A stretch of 64,000 bases of DNA from Picosynechococcus sp. PCC 7002 (GTDB lineage: Bacteria > Cyanobacteriota > Cyanobacteriia > Cyanobacteriales > MRBY01), in NCBI RefSeq assembly GCF_963860125.1, contig NZ_CAWLFA010000001.1, positions 1,488,001 through 1,552,000 on the forward strand. The letters are read 5' to 3'. A program made the translations under genes and the position numbers. Positions 1-8,309 of the stretch are shown here, piece by piece. Within the stretch, counting starts at the first letter, position 1, and the number at the start of each line of letters is the position of its first letter. The notes under the pieces are model-generated. The model did not search any database. It was not told the origin of the DNA and was given only the letters and a program-made list of their open reading frames with translations.

Positions 1-2
1 GA

Positions 3-758
3 GCCCGTGCTTTTAATAGCGGTCGGCAGGATTTGACCTACGAACTGATGACCCGTTCCCCAGGTTTCCAAGCCCTTGAAGCAGGTACATTTTCTCAACT
101 GTTGTCTCAAGATATCCCCAAACATCAGGCAATAACTTCTGTTGTTCCTGATCTAGAACAAATCACCACCCAATGGCTGGGAAAAATCTCCCAGGTCTAT
201 GATCAGCGACAATTTTTCAAAGAACGCTTTTTTGACGAAACCCTAGCGCCATTCCACACCTGGGTGTCTACAGCAGAGGCAGCATCCCCGATGATTTCTA
301 CTGAGTCAGGGCAGCAGTTTAATTTAGATGGTTTTTTGCCCCTCGACCGTCGCTTCATTCCAGAAACTTACTACCAAAATCACACCCAAGTCACGGGAAA
401 TTATGACGGGGATTATGCGGCGTTTAATCTCCGGGGAACGCAACACGAAACCTTCTTAGAGCTTTTAGATCATTTCGAGTCTCACCAAATTCACTTGGTC
501 TTCTTGAATCAGCCCCTGACGGATTACTACCTCGATCCGGTACGTCTGGATTATGAACGGCAGTTTCGCCAGTATTTTCGTCAATTGGCTAATCGAGACA
601 AGCTTGATTTCGTTGATTTTGTCCACCAACAAGCCTGGCAAGGCCGTTATGAATGGTTTTCGGATCCGAGCCATCTCAATCAGTTTGGTGCGGCGCAAGT
701 GGCCCAAGAACTAGCTAAAGTTTCGACGATTCCCTGGCCACAACGTACTTCAGACTAA
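3..758 (+). CDS. 5'-truncated SGNH/DUF1574-like protein (C-terminal part)
   Basis: The reading frame is open back to the window edge (codons in phase from base 3), so this is the C-terminal part of a longer protein; the TTG at 33 is not a convincing start. About 250 residues are visible. Near the end there is an SDPSHLNQFGAAQVA segment, a D-x-x-H arrangement like the catalytic Asp-His block of SGNH/GDSL esterases and of the DUF1574 group. The stretch VFLNQPLTDYYLD resembles the strand before it. Enzymes of this type often modify surface polysaccharide, but no substrate can be read here. The gene ends 17 bp from the convergent cofG stop. Confidence 0.6.
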   Translation, partial: ARAFNSGRQDLTYELMTRSPGFQALEAGTFSQLLSQDIPKHQAITSVVPDLEQITTQWLGKISQVYDQRQFFKERFFDETLAPFHTWVSTAEAASPMISTESGQQFNLDGFLPLDRRFIPETYYQNHTQVTGNYDGDYAAFNLRGTQHETFLELLDHFESHQIHLVFLNQPLTDYYLDPVRLDYERQFRQYFRQLANRDKLDFVDFVHQQAWQGRYEWFSDPSHLNQFGAAQVAQELAKVSTIPWPQRTSD

Positions 759-775
759 TTTTCTTCTGATTTTTT

Positions 776-1792
776 TCAGGACAAGGCTTCGGTCTCTGTT
801 AATGCTCGACGATGGCGCTCAACGACCTGTTTCACCTGGGAAGCTAGCCATCCATCATAGGCCGGATAAACGGCGAGCCGGGGTTGTAATTGCCAGCCTT
901 GATCAGCGAGGAGGAGTTGCAATTGATCGAGGTGGAGATGGGAATAGTCGGGATTGACTTCATCCTTGGGGACAATACCGCCGAGATCCCTCGCCCCAGC
1001 CTGGAGACAACCTAAAAGCCATTGGGGATCGGCCACAAGATTAGGAGGAATTTGGATCGTGATCTCCGGTGGCAAAATGTCACGGGCCAATTGAATAACC
1101 GCTGGGAGTTGCTCAGGCAAAAAGGCTTCACCTAAATAGTCCTGGGTTTGCCCAGGACGGTGGGGCTGCAAAATCACCTCTTGGATGTGACCATACTGAT
1201 GCTGAATTTTGGCGATCGCCTCTAATGTATCCTGCCAATCCTGGGGCGTTTCACCGATTCCCAACAGCAGCCCTGTTGTAAATGGGATTTTCAATTCTCC
1301 GGCTAGAACCAATTGTTGTAGGCGCACCTGGGGATCTTTGCTGGGGGCGCGACGATGGACGGGGAGATCCGGACGCATTTGTTCTAACATCAGCCCCATG
1401 GAACCATTTACATCCCTTAACAATTCCATTTCAGTACGACTCAGGGGGCCAGCATTGGTGTGGGGAATAAAACCGTAATCTAAGGCCAACTGACACAAAT
1501 CATAGATGAGCTGGATCAAAGGCGATCGCCGCCCTGAAGCCGGATGCACCTCTCCACTCAAAATCAAAATTTCTCGGACGCCTTGCCCCCAGAGATTTTC
1601 TAGACGAGCTTGGGCAGTCGCTAGGGTCAACCAACGATCCTGACCTGGATCAACACGAAAATTGCAATATGAACAGCGATTGAAACATTCGTAAGTTGGC
1701 ACCAAGGTGAAAGCTGGACTGTAGGTCACAACAGCGTTTGCCTGGTTACTGCCGCCGCCTACCGGGCGATCAACCCTTGACAGATCCAGCAT
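776..1792 (-). CDS. cofG: 7,8-didemethyl-8-hydroxy-5-deazariboflavin synthase, CofG subunit
   Basis: Radical SAM enzyme that works with CofH to build the deazaflavin chromophore F0. In cyanobacteria F0 is the antenna of some DNA photolyases. The cluster-binding CX3CX2C motif is seen as C36, C40 and C43 (ECFNRCSYCNF), followed by a radical SAM barrel with the ILSGEVHP and GLLLGIGET segments. The length of 338 residues suits CofG alone rather than a CofGH fusion. I chose the ATG at 1792 because GGAGGGG lies just before it; a TTG at 1810 would add six residues. No cofH lies in the window. The gene is divergent from psbA. Confidence 0.88.
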   Translation of the reverse strand: MLDLSRVDRPVGGGSNQANAVVTYSPAFTLVPTYECFNRCSYCNFRVDPGQDRWLTLATAQARLENLWGQGVREILILSGEVHPASGRRSPLIQLIYDLCQLALDYGFIPHTNAGPLSRTEMELLRDVNGSMGLMLEQMRPDLPVHRRAPSKDPQVRLQQLVLAGELKIPFTTGLLLGIGETPQDWQDTLEAIAKIQHQYGHIQEVILQPHRPGQTQDYLGEAFLPEQLPAVIQLARDILPPEITIQIPPNLVADPQWLLGCLQAGARDLGGIVPKDEVNPDYSHLHLDQLQLLLADQGWQLQPRLAVYPAYDGWLASQVKQVVERHRRALTETEALS

Positions 1793-1828
1793 GGCCCCTC
1801 CGCAAATCAAAACATTTCCTTAAAACAC

Positions 1829-1857
1829 TTTACAAAAAGCAATAGTTTCATTAATAT
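1829..1857 (+). promoter_or_regulatory. psbA promoter, -35/-10
   Basis: TTTACA at 1829-1834 and TAATAT at 1852-1857 are separated by 17 bp, a near-consensus sigma70-type promoter. Transcription would start near 1864, giving a leader of about 40 nt before the psbA ATG at 1906. The sequence over the -35 (1819-1834) weakly resembles the RpaB-binding HLR1 box of high-light genes, with several mismatches, so that part is speculative. Confidence 0.7.
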
Positions 1858-1905
1858 AGCTACTAAGGTTAAGCACCTTGATAATTTCATAGCAATCATA
1901 ACGAT

Positions 1906-2988
1906 ATGACTACTACACTACAACAGCGCGGAAGCGCTTCCTTGTGGGAGAAGTTCTGTCAGTGGATCACAAGCACCGAGAACCGCATCTATGTCGGTTG
2001 GTTCGGCGTCCTGATGATTCCTACCCTTCTCACTGCTACTACCTGCTTCATCATTGCGTTCATCGCAGCTCCTCCCGTTGACATCGACGGTATCCGTGAG
2101 CCCGTCGCAGGTTCTCTTCTCTACGGTAACAACATCGTCTCTGGCGCAGTTGTACCTTCTTCTAACGCAATTGGTCTCCACTTCTACCCCATCTGGGAAG
2201 CTGCTTCCTTAGATGAGTGGTTGTACAACGGTGGCCCTTACCAGTTGGTAATTTTCCACTTCCTCATTGGTGTTTTCTGCTACATGGGTCGTGAGTGGGA
2301 ACTTTCTTACCGCCTCGGTATGCGTCCCTGGATCTGTGTTGCGTTCTCTGCTCCCGTAGCAGCAGCAACTGCAGTATTCCTCATCTACCCCATCGGTCAA
2401 GGTTCCTTCTCTGATGGTATGCCTTTGGGTATTTCTGGTACGTTCAACTTCATGATCGTATTCCAGGCAGAGCACAACATCCTGATGCACCCCTTCCACA
2501 TGCTTGGTGTGGCTGGTGTATTCGGTGGTTCTTTGTTCTCCGCAATGCACGGTTCTCTCGTAACCTCTTCTTTGGTACGTGAGACCACTGAAACCGAATC
2601 TCAGAACTACGGTTACAAGTTCGGTCAAGAGGAAGAAACTTACAACATCGTTGCAGCCCACGGCTACTTCGGTCGTTTGATCTTCCAATATGCATCTTTC
2701 AACAACAGCCGTTCCTTGCACTTCTTCTTGGGTGCATGGCCTGTAGTCGGTATCTGGTTCACTGCTCTTGGTGTATCTACCATGGCATTCAACCTGAACG
2801 GTTTCAACTTCAACCAGTCCATCCTTGACTCTCAAGGTCGTGTAATCAACACCTGGGCGGACATTCTGAACCGTGCGAACCTCGGTTTTGAAGTAATGCA
2901 CGAGCGTAACGCTCACAACTTCCCCTTAGACTTAGCAGCTGGCGAGCAAGCACCTGTGGCTCTGCAAGCACCTGCAATCAACGGTTAA
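1906..2988 (+). CDS. psbA: Photosystem II reaction centre protein D1
   Basis: D1 binds the P680 chlorophylls, pheophytin, QB and part of the Mn4Ca cluster in the thylakoid membrane. All key residues fall at canonical positions: Y161 (TyrZ), D170, H190, H198 (P680), H215 and H272 (non-haem iron), S264 (QB and herbicide site), H332, E333, H337, D342 and A344. A 16-residue C-terminal extension after A344 would be removed by CtpA. Length is the standard 360. Residue 130 is Glu, the form associated with the high-light D1:2 type rather than the Gln form. Codon use is strongly biased, as expected for a highly expressed gene. It is monocistronic, with its own promoter and terminator. Confidence 0.98.
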   Translation: MTTTLQQRGSASLWEKFCQWITSTENRIYVGWFGVLMIPTLLTATTCFIIAFIAAPPVDIDGIREPVAGSLLYGNNIVSGAVVPSSNAIGLHFYPIWEAASLDEWLYNGGPYQLVIFHFLIGVFCYMGREWELSYRLGMRPWICVAFSAPVAAATAVFLIYPIGQGSFSDGMPLGISGTFNFMIVFQAEHNILMHPFHMLGVAGVFGGSLFSAMHGSLVTSSLVRETTETESQNYGYKFGQEEETYNIVAAHGYFGRLIFQYASFNNSRSLHFFLGAWPVVGIWFTALGVSTMAFNLNGFNFNQSILDSQGRVINTWADILNRANLGFEVMHERNAHNFPLDLAAGEQAPVALQAPAING

Positions 2989-3069
2989 TAACTGTTTGAG
3001 TCTTCGGGCTTAGTTGAGAAAAGATGATTGCTTTGACAGTAAAACTGAATAAGTAATGATTGGCGAAGG

Positions 3070-3096
3070 CCCCTACCAGAGATGGTGGGGGTTTTT
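3070..3096 (+). terminator. Rho-independent terminator of psbA
   Basis: CCCCTACCA at 3070-3078 pairs with TGGTGGGGG at 3083-3091 around a GAGA loop (one G-T wobble) and is followed at once by five T residues and later T-rich sequence. It lies about 80 bp after the psbA stop. Confidence 0.85.
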
Positions 3097-3158
3097 GCTT
3101 GCTTTTTTTTGGGACAATTTCGGATTGTTGGCATTTTCAGCTAAGGAAAATTGGGATT

Positions 3159-3464
3159 TTAGCTAGATGCTGCTGAGCAAATATTTTCATCATTCACGTT
3201 TGTAATGGCTGAGGCGTCAAACTCGCCACCACTGAATTCTCCTTCTAGCGTTAGCTCATCGCCGACTGAGATGTTCTGTCTGGTATTGTCGCCACATACG
3301 CTCCAAGAATCGACTCGGATGCTGCGATCGCCTGTGTTGATACTAAACCCATCTTCCCAGACTCGTTCCACAGTTCCTGTTAGAACACCATTGTCCATCT
3401 GGGTAGCGCCCGTACAACCAATCAAGCCCATTAAAACCAGGGGAGTTTTAACCGATAGTTTCAT
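3159..3464 (-). CDS. Small predicted lipoprotein, OB-fold-like
   Basis: A 101-residue protein with an N-terminal lipoprotein signal ending in LIGC, so Cys17 would be lipidated. The mature part (GTVERVWEDGFSINTGDRSIRVDSW ... ISVGDELTLEGEFSGGEFDASAI) alternates short beta strands as in bacterial OB-fold proteins of the YgiW/NirD-like kind. Residues C57 and C94 could form a disulfide. The function is unknown. It stands alone between psbA and a divergent membrane-protein gene. An overlapping frame on the other strand has no such signal and is judged a shadow. Confidence 0.65.
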   Translation of the reverse strand: MKLSVKTPLVLMGLIGCTGATQMDNGVLTGTVERVWEDGFSINTGDRSIRVDSWSVCGDNTRQNISVGDELTLEGEFSGGEFDASAITNVNDENICSAASS

Positions 3465-3566
3465 GAAAATTTTTCCACTCGGTAATATAAATGCCTCTAT
3501 TTTAAGTTTTATAAAATCGAAATTTCGCTATAACTATGGAGGTATGCATGAAAAAACCTAATAATA

Positions 3567-4163
3567 ATGAGTAATATTTATGATCTTTCAGTTTTTTTAG
3601 AACCCCAAGAAAAAATTCTCTGGCAAGGCATGCCCCAGGCGGCCGGGTCATCGCCCTGGAGTCTGAAAATCATTCAAGCTTTTGGCTATTTTGGTTTATT
3701 TGCGTTTGGCTTCTTTTTATTAATTGGGCTGGCAAATTGGGATGAACTAGGGGAAGCACTCGGCATTTGGCTTACTTTTTTGGGATTAAGCTTGGCGATC
3801 GCCTTTGCTTTTCTCATTGTCATGCCGAAGGTTGTTCGTTCTTCCCTCAAGGCGACGAATTACATCGTGACCCCAACCCACGCCGTCATTGTGCAGCATC
3901 TATGGCAAACCCAAATTAGTCGGATTCCGGTACCAGAAAACGAAGAAATCGTGATTTATCGCGACCAAAATTTCCATACGGTGCGGTTTTATCATTACGA
4001 TAATCGAGCTGCAAATCCGGAGAATCGCGTCTACCGTGTTTATCAATTTGAGCGACTCACCCCGACCGATGCTGCCACTGCCGCAAAGGTACTAGAAACA
4101 ATTCGCGGTCAAGCGGGGCCTGATGCTCAACCCGTATTTTCGAGCCGTCCCAAGTCCACCTAA
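3567..4163 (+). CDS. Membrane protein with bacterial PH-like domain
   Basis: A 198-residue protein. The N-terminal LEPQEKILWQGMPQ resembles the entry strand of bacterial PH domains. Two membrane segments follow at about residues 37-56 and 66-87. The later ATNYIVTPTHAVIVQ is the Y-x-hT-x-x-x-hh block typical of bPH proteins, with a charged soluble tail. Probably an inner-membrane protein with the PH-like domain in the cytoplasm. No role is known to me. It is preceded by AT-rich sequence and has no operon partner. Confidence 0.6.
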   Translation: MSNIYDLSVFLEPQEKILWQGMPQAAGSSPWSLKIIQAFGYFGLFAFGFFLLIGLANWDELGEALGIWLTFLGLSLAIAFAFLIVMPKVVRSSLKATNYIVTPTHAVIVQHLWQTQISRIPVPENEEIVIYRDQNFHTVRFYHYDNRAANPENRVYRVYQFERLTPTDAATAAKVLETIRGQAGPDAQPVFSSRPKST

Positions 4164-4292
4164 AAACTGCCAGAATAAACTTGTTTTGTTGAGTTAAAAA
4201 CCAACTAAGATTGTTCGATTTAGGCGATCGCCCAGATATTTTCTGGGTAAGTTACACCGATTTTCACGAAAGAAAATACAATACAACTCAAC

Positions 4293-4372
4293 ATGGGTTC
4301 AGCCTTTGCCAGTAAATTTTCTCTGTCTATCGAAAGGAGTATGGCAAAATGAACAGGTTAAAAACATTGTGA
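4293..4372 (+). promoter_or_regulatory. Possible leader-peptide region upstream of pyrG
   Basis: Two tiny frames precede pyrG. One (4293-4352) would encode MGSAFASKFSLSIERSMAK. Its stop overlaps by ATGA the start of a second (4349-4372) encoding MNRLKTL. The second has an ideal ribosome site, GAAAGGAGT ending at 4340, and ends 19 nt before the pyrG ATG, which itself has only a weak site. The sequence ATGGCAAAAT at 4341 is also nearly repeated at the true pyrG start (ATGGCTAAAT). Translation of these frames is inference. Confidence 0.35.
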
Positions 4373-4391
4373 ACGGAACGGGTATCGGTTA

Positions 4392-6050
4392 ATGGCTAAA
4401 TTTATCTTTGTCACCGGTGGTGTGGTCTCCAGCATCGGGAAAGGCATTGTGGCAGCAAGTTTGGGGCGTTTACTCAAGTCCCGTGACTATTCGGTGTCGA
4501 TCCTGAAGCTCGATCCCTACATTAACGTCGATCCTGGCACCATGAGCCCGTTCCAACATGGGGAAGTTTTTGTCACCGAGGATGGTGCAGAAACAGACCT
4601 CGACCTCGGCCACTACGAACGATTTACCGATACCTCCATGTCTCGCCTTAATAGTGTGACCACCGGTTCCATTTATCAAGCGGTGATTAATAAGGAGCGA
4701 CGGGGCGATTATCAAGGGGGGACGGTTCAAGTCATTCCCCACATTACCAACGAGATTAAAGAACGAATTTTTCGCGTGGCGGAGAATACGAATCCTGATT
4801 TTGTGATCACAGAAATTGGCGGTACCGTCGGCGATATTGAATCTTTACCGTTCCTAGAAGCGATTCGTCAGTTCCGCAAAGAGGCTGGCCGGGACAATGT
4901 TTTGTATATGCACGTAACCTTGATCCCCTGGATTTCGTCGGCGGGGGAAATGAAAACGAAGCCCACCCAACATTCTGTAAAAGAATTGCGCTCTATTGGG
5001 ATTCAGCCGGATGTGCTGGTGTGTCGTTGCGATCGCCCCCTACCCCAAGGCCAACGGGAAAAAATTTCGGAGTTCTGTAATGTCCCAGAAGAACAGGTGA
5101 TCACCTCCCAGGATGCCAGCAGCATTTACGAAGTACCCCTGATGCTGGAACGGGAAGGCTTGGCAGAACAAACCCTCAAGCTGCTGCGAATGGAACCCCG
5201 GCAACCAAATTTAGAGCAGTGGCAAAACCTCGTCGAACGGATGAAGCGCCCGAACCGCCATATGGATATCGCCATTGTCGGCAAATATGTCCAGCTCAAT
5301 GATGCCTATTTATCCGTGGTGGAATCCCTCGGCCATGCGGCGATCGCCAATGACATGGACATCAAACTCCATTGGGTCAACGCTGAGGATATCGAAAAAC
5401 ACGGCGCGTCCATGTATCTTGCGGATATGGCGGGGATCGTCGTTCCCGGAGGATTTGGTTTACGGGGCGTTGATGGAAAAGTAGCGGCCATTGAATATGC
5501 CCGGCTCAATCAAATCCCGTTCCTGGGCCTTTGTCTTGGGATGCAATCTTCAGTGATTGAATGGGCCCGTAACGTTGCCAAATTAGAGGATGCCCACAGC
5601 GCCGAATTCAACCCCGAAGCGAAAAACCCCGTGATTAATCTTTTGCCAGAACAGCGGGATGTGGTGGATCTTGGTGGCACCATGCGCCTGGGTTTATATC
5701 CCTGTCGGCTCACCCCTGACACCCTGACCTATCAACTCTATGGCCAAGAGGTGATCTACGAACGTCACCGTCACCGCTACGAATTTAACAATGCCTACCG
5801 GAGTTTGTTCTTAGAAACGGGCTATCAAGTGAGTGGAACTTCCCCCGATGGTCGCTTGGTAGAAATTATTGAATATGCTGACCATCCGTTCTTTATTGCG
5901 ACCCAGTTCCACCCCGAATTTCAATCTCGTCCGAACCATCCCCACCCCCTCTTTTTCGGGTTTATTCAAGCGGCGGGAAACCACAAGTCCCAACCGATTT
6001 CTGATGAGCTAGATAACCAGAGTACGGAGATGTCTATTTCTCTGTCCTAG
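4392..6050 (+). CDS. pyrG: CTP synthase
   Basis: Makes CTP from UTP, ATP and glutamine, the last step of de novo pyrimidine nucleotide synthesis in the cytosol. The N-terminal synthetase domain starts with FIFVTGGVVSSIGKGI and includes LKLDPYINVDPGTMSP. The C-terminal class I glutaminase domain has the nucleophile in GLCLGMQ near residue 380 and the partner residues in the FHPEFQ segment near the end. The length of 552 residues is normal for a cyanobacterium. Gene start: the conserved MAKFIF sequence. A possible leader-peptide region lies directly upstream. Confidence 0.97.
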   Translation: MAKFIFVTGGVVSSIGKGIVAASLGRLLKSRDYSVSILKLDPYINVDPGTMSPFQHGEVFVTEDGAETDLDLGHYERFTDTSMSRLNSVTTGSIYQAVINKERRGDYQGGTVQVIPHITNEIKERIFRVAENTNPDFVITEIGGTVGDIESLPFLEAIRQFRKEAGRDNVLYMHVTLIPWISSAGEMKTKPTQHSVKELRSIGIQPDVLVCRCDRPLPQGQREKISEFCNVPEEQVITSQDASSIYEVPLMLEREGLAEQTLKLLRMEPRQPNLEQWQNLVERMKRPNRHMDIAIVGKYVQLNDAYLSVVESLGHAAIANDMDIKLHWVNAEDIEKHGASMYLADMAGIVVPGGFGLRGVDGKVAAIEYARLNQIPFLGLCLGMQSSVIEWARNVAKLEDAHSAEFNPEAKNPVINLLPEQRDVVDLGGTMRLGLYPCRLTPDTLTYQLYGQEVIYERHRHRYEFNNAYRSLFLETGYQVSGTSPDGRLVEIIEYADHPFFIATQFHPEFQSRPNHPHPLFFGFIQAAGNHKSQPISDELDNQSTEMSISLS

Positions 6051-6096
6051 GGCGAAGAACCTGTAATGAATTAACTTGATCACAACGATAAAAACC

Positions 6097-6411
6097 ATGG
6101 CAAATTCCGTACATCATATTGTTCTGTTTGAATTGGCAGCAGCAACTGGGACTGCTGAAACCCAAACGATTATTGAAGATGGCCTGACTCTCTTGGGGGC
6201 AATCCCTGGGGTTTTGAAAGTTGATCTGGGGTTAAAGGCCCGGTCAGATCGGGATGTCCACATTAAGGATTATCAATTGGCTTTGTATGTGCAGTTAGAA
6301 AGTAATGCAGCCCTTGATACCTATGGGCCTCACCCCAACCACCAAGAATTTCTCAAGCGACATAAGAGCAAATGGACGAAAGTTCAGGTGGTTGATTTCT
6401 TCGGACAGTAG
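6097..6411 (+). CDS. Dabb (stress-responsive A/B barrel) family protein
   Basis: A 104-residue single-domain protein. VHHIVLFEL at the N terminus, the central IPGVLKVDLGLKA and LALYVQLES, and the DTYGPHPNHQEFLK block are the hallmark of the ferredoxin-like Dabb fold, which forms dimeric barrels. Members range from plant stress proteins to polyketide cyclases, so the reaction cannot be told. The ATG at 6097 (MANSVHH) is preferred to an in-frame TTG at 6076. It lies 46 bp after pyrG. Confidence 0.75.
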   Translation: MANSVHHIVLFELAAATGTAETQTIIEDGLTLLGAIPGVLKVDLGLKARSDRDVHIKDYQLALYVQLESNAALDTYGPHPNHQEFLKRHKSKWTKVQVVDFFGQ

Positions 6412-6458
6412 ATGGTTAACTTTGTTTATTTATCATGCGTTAGTGCGAGGGCAATTCC

Positions 6459-7364
6459 TTGAATTCCTACGAAAGTCGCGGCCATTTACTTACAGAACAG
6501 GTCAACCCCCAGAGTCAAAATTTAGATCAAATGTCGGCTTTGGAATTGGTCGATCTCTTTAACCAAGAGGATCAAAAAACCCTGGAGGCGATCGCCAATG
6601 CCCGCGAAGCACTAGCCCAGGCCATCGAAATCACCAGTGAAGCTCTGATGCATGGTGGGCGGTTATTTTATGTGGGGGCTGGAACCAGTGGCCGCCTCGG
6701 CGTTTTAGACGCTGCGGAATGTCCGCCCACCTTTTGCACCCCCCCGGAACTGGTTCAAGGGATTATTGCCGGAGGGGCCGGAGCTCTCGTGCGCAGTTCA
6801 GAAGATCTTGAAGACCGGGCCGAAGACGGAAAAAAGGCGATCGCCCAACGACAGATCACCGAATTAGATGTCGTTGTCGGTATTACTGCGGGGGGAACCA
6901 CTCCCTATGTCCAAGGTGCCCTGATTGCCGCCCAACAGCGCGGAGCGAAAACTATTTTCATTAGTTGCGTTCCGGCCGAACAAGTGCCCTTTGCTGCCGC
7001 TGTTGATATTCGTCTACTGACTGGCCCCGAAATTCTGGCAGGCTCGACCCGTCTTAAGGCCGGAACTGTCACCAAAATGGCCTTAAATATTCTTTCGACT
7101 AGCGTCATGGTTAAGCTCGGTAAAGTTTACGGTAATCGCATGATTGATGTTGCCGTCACAAACCATAAACTCCATGACCGGGCACTGCGCATCCTCCAAG
7201 ACCTAACAGATTTAAGCCGTGAGGAAGCGGCCATCCTTCTAGAAAAATCCCAGCGTCGCGTCAAAATAGCATTATTAATGCATTGGAAAAATGTAGACGC
7301 CTCAGAAGCAGAGCATTTATTAAAAGTCCATCAAGGCAGTCTCCGAACAGCGTTAAAGTCATAA
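6459..7364 (+). CDS. murQ: N-acetylmuramic acid 6-phosphate etherase
   Basis: Cleaves the lactyl ether of MurNAc-6-phosphate to give GlcNAc-6-phosphate and D-lactate in cell-wall sugar recycling. The family N terminus LLTEQVNPQSQNLD is present. The SIS sugar-phosphate domain has YVGAGTSGRLGVLDAAECPPTF and GITAGGTTPYVQGAL. The length of 301 residues is standard. The start is a TTG at 6459 with GAGG eight bases upstream; an in-frame stop at 6441 rules out any longer form, and the next ATG (6531) would remove the conserved N terminus. No anmK or PTS gene is adjacent. Confidence 0.92.
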   Translation: MNSYESRGHLLTEQVNPQSQNLDQMSALELVDLFNQEDQKTLEAIANAREALAQAIEITSEALMHGGRLFYVGAGTSGRLGVLDAAECPPTFCTPPELVQGIIAGGAGALVRSSEDLEDRAEDGKKAIAQRQITELDVVVGITAGGTTPYVQGALIAAQQRGAKTIFISCVPAEQVPFAAAVDIRLLTGPEILAGSTRLKAGTVTKMALNILSTSVMVKLGKVYGNRMIDVAVTNHKLHDRALRILQDLTDLSREEAAILLEKSQRRVKIALLMHWKNVDASEAEHLLKVHQGSLRTALKS

Positions 7365-7371
7365 ACTTATT

Positions 7372-8265
7372 TTATAAGCGCTTATCTAACATGTCTGCCA
7401 GTAAAGAAAAAACCGCAAGTTGAGTTGCTGCAACAAAGAGAATCAAAGTAGATTCTGTCAAGTCTTTTCTAAGTATATCCTGAGCAAGGGAGATTAAAAA
7501 ACCCAGAAAAAAAAGACTAGCAATCGGCACAAATATTCTAATTGGCGCAAAATAAATTCCTGTTCTTAGAATTAATTTAAAAAAACGCAGCGTGTCTTGA
7601 ACGGGCTTTATTTTGCTTTTTCCAACTCGATGAAAGTAGTTTATTGGTTCATAGTGAACAATATAATTATTGGTCAGCATTGCTAATGTAATAGTTGTTG
7701 TAAAACTAAAAGTATCAGGTAAAATATGAATGAATTCCTGAGCAATTTCTTTACGAAAGACTCGCATGCCACTATTAAGATCTGGAATCTTTTGTTTGGC
7801 GATCCACTCAGCAAAACCAACTAAAAAGAATTTTGGAATCTTGCGGATGTTAGAGTAAGTAACATTTTTCCCTGTGCGAGAGCCAACCACCATATCAAAC
7901 CTACCGCTCATTCCTAAACTGATCAGATCTAGCAATCGCTCATTCGGATAAGTCCCATCAGCATCAGTGATTGCAATCAAATCATATTGAGCATGGATAA
8001 TGCCTGTTTTAAGGGCTGCACCATAGCCTCGATTTATCGGATGTTTTAAAAGACGAATTCCCGGTTGCTCTTCTAAAATTTTTGCAGTATTGTCAATGGA
8101 ACCATCATCAACCACAATAATTTCGTAGACTTGTTCTACTTGGGAAAAAATTGTCTTTAATTGCTCCAATGTTTCGGCGATCGCCCCTTCTTCATTATAG
8201 ACAGGGATAATAATCGAAACCCCTGGAGACGGAGATTGTGGCATGGGCTCAGGTACTACTGCCAT
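7372..8265 (-). CDS. GT2 family glycosyltransferase, polyprenyl-phosphate sugar transferase type
   Basis: A GT-A fold transferase like dolichyl/undecaprenyl-phosphate mannosyl- or glucosyltransferases. The nucleotide-sugar motifs are VSIIIPVYNEEGAI, VVDDGSIDNT and AITDADGTYP, followed by VVGSRTGK and a Ser/Gly-rich acceptor region. Two hydrophobic segments near the C terminus would anchor it in the membrane. The ATG at 8265 follows an adjacent GTG. It is only 44 bp from the divergent membrane gene at 8310, which suggests they share control and perhaps a pathway (lipid-linked sugar donor plus acceptor enzyme). Base composition is much more AT-rich than in flanking genes. Confidence 0.8.
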   Translation of the reverse strand: MAVVPEPMPQSPSPGVSIIIPVYNEEGAIAETLEQLKTIFSQVEQVYEIIVVDDGSIDNTAKILEEQPGIRLLKHPINRGYGAALKTGIIHAQYDLIAITDADGTYPNERLLDLISLGMSGRFDMVVGSRTGKNVTYSNIRKIPKFFLVGFAEWIAKQKIPDLNSGMRVFRKEIAQEFIHILPDTFSFTTTITLAMLTNNYIVHYEPINYFHRVGKSKIKPVQDTLRFFKLILRTGIYFAPIRIFVPIASLFFLGFLISLAQDILRKDLTESTLILFVAATQLAVFSLLADMLDKRL

Positions 8266-8309
8266 CACAGAATAAGTCTAAAGTTAATTGTTTATTTTGC
8301 TAATTATAA

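Noticed and set aside
2209..2916. Long open frame antisense to psbA (235 codons)
   Set aside because: It mirrors the strongly biased codons of psbA, has no ribosome site, signal or family pattern, and psbA itself is certain.
3205..3561. Plus-strand frame opposite the small lipoprotein gene
   Set aside because: No ribosome site and no domain pattern; the minus-strand frame has a proper lipoprotein signal.
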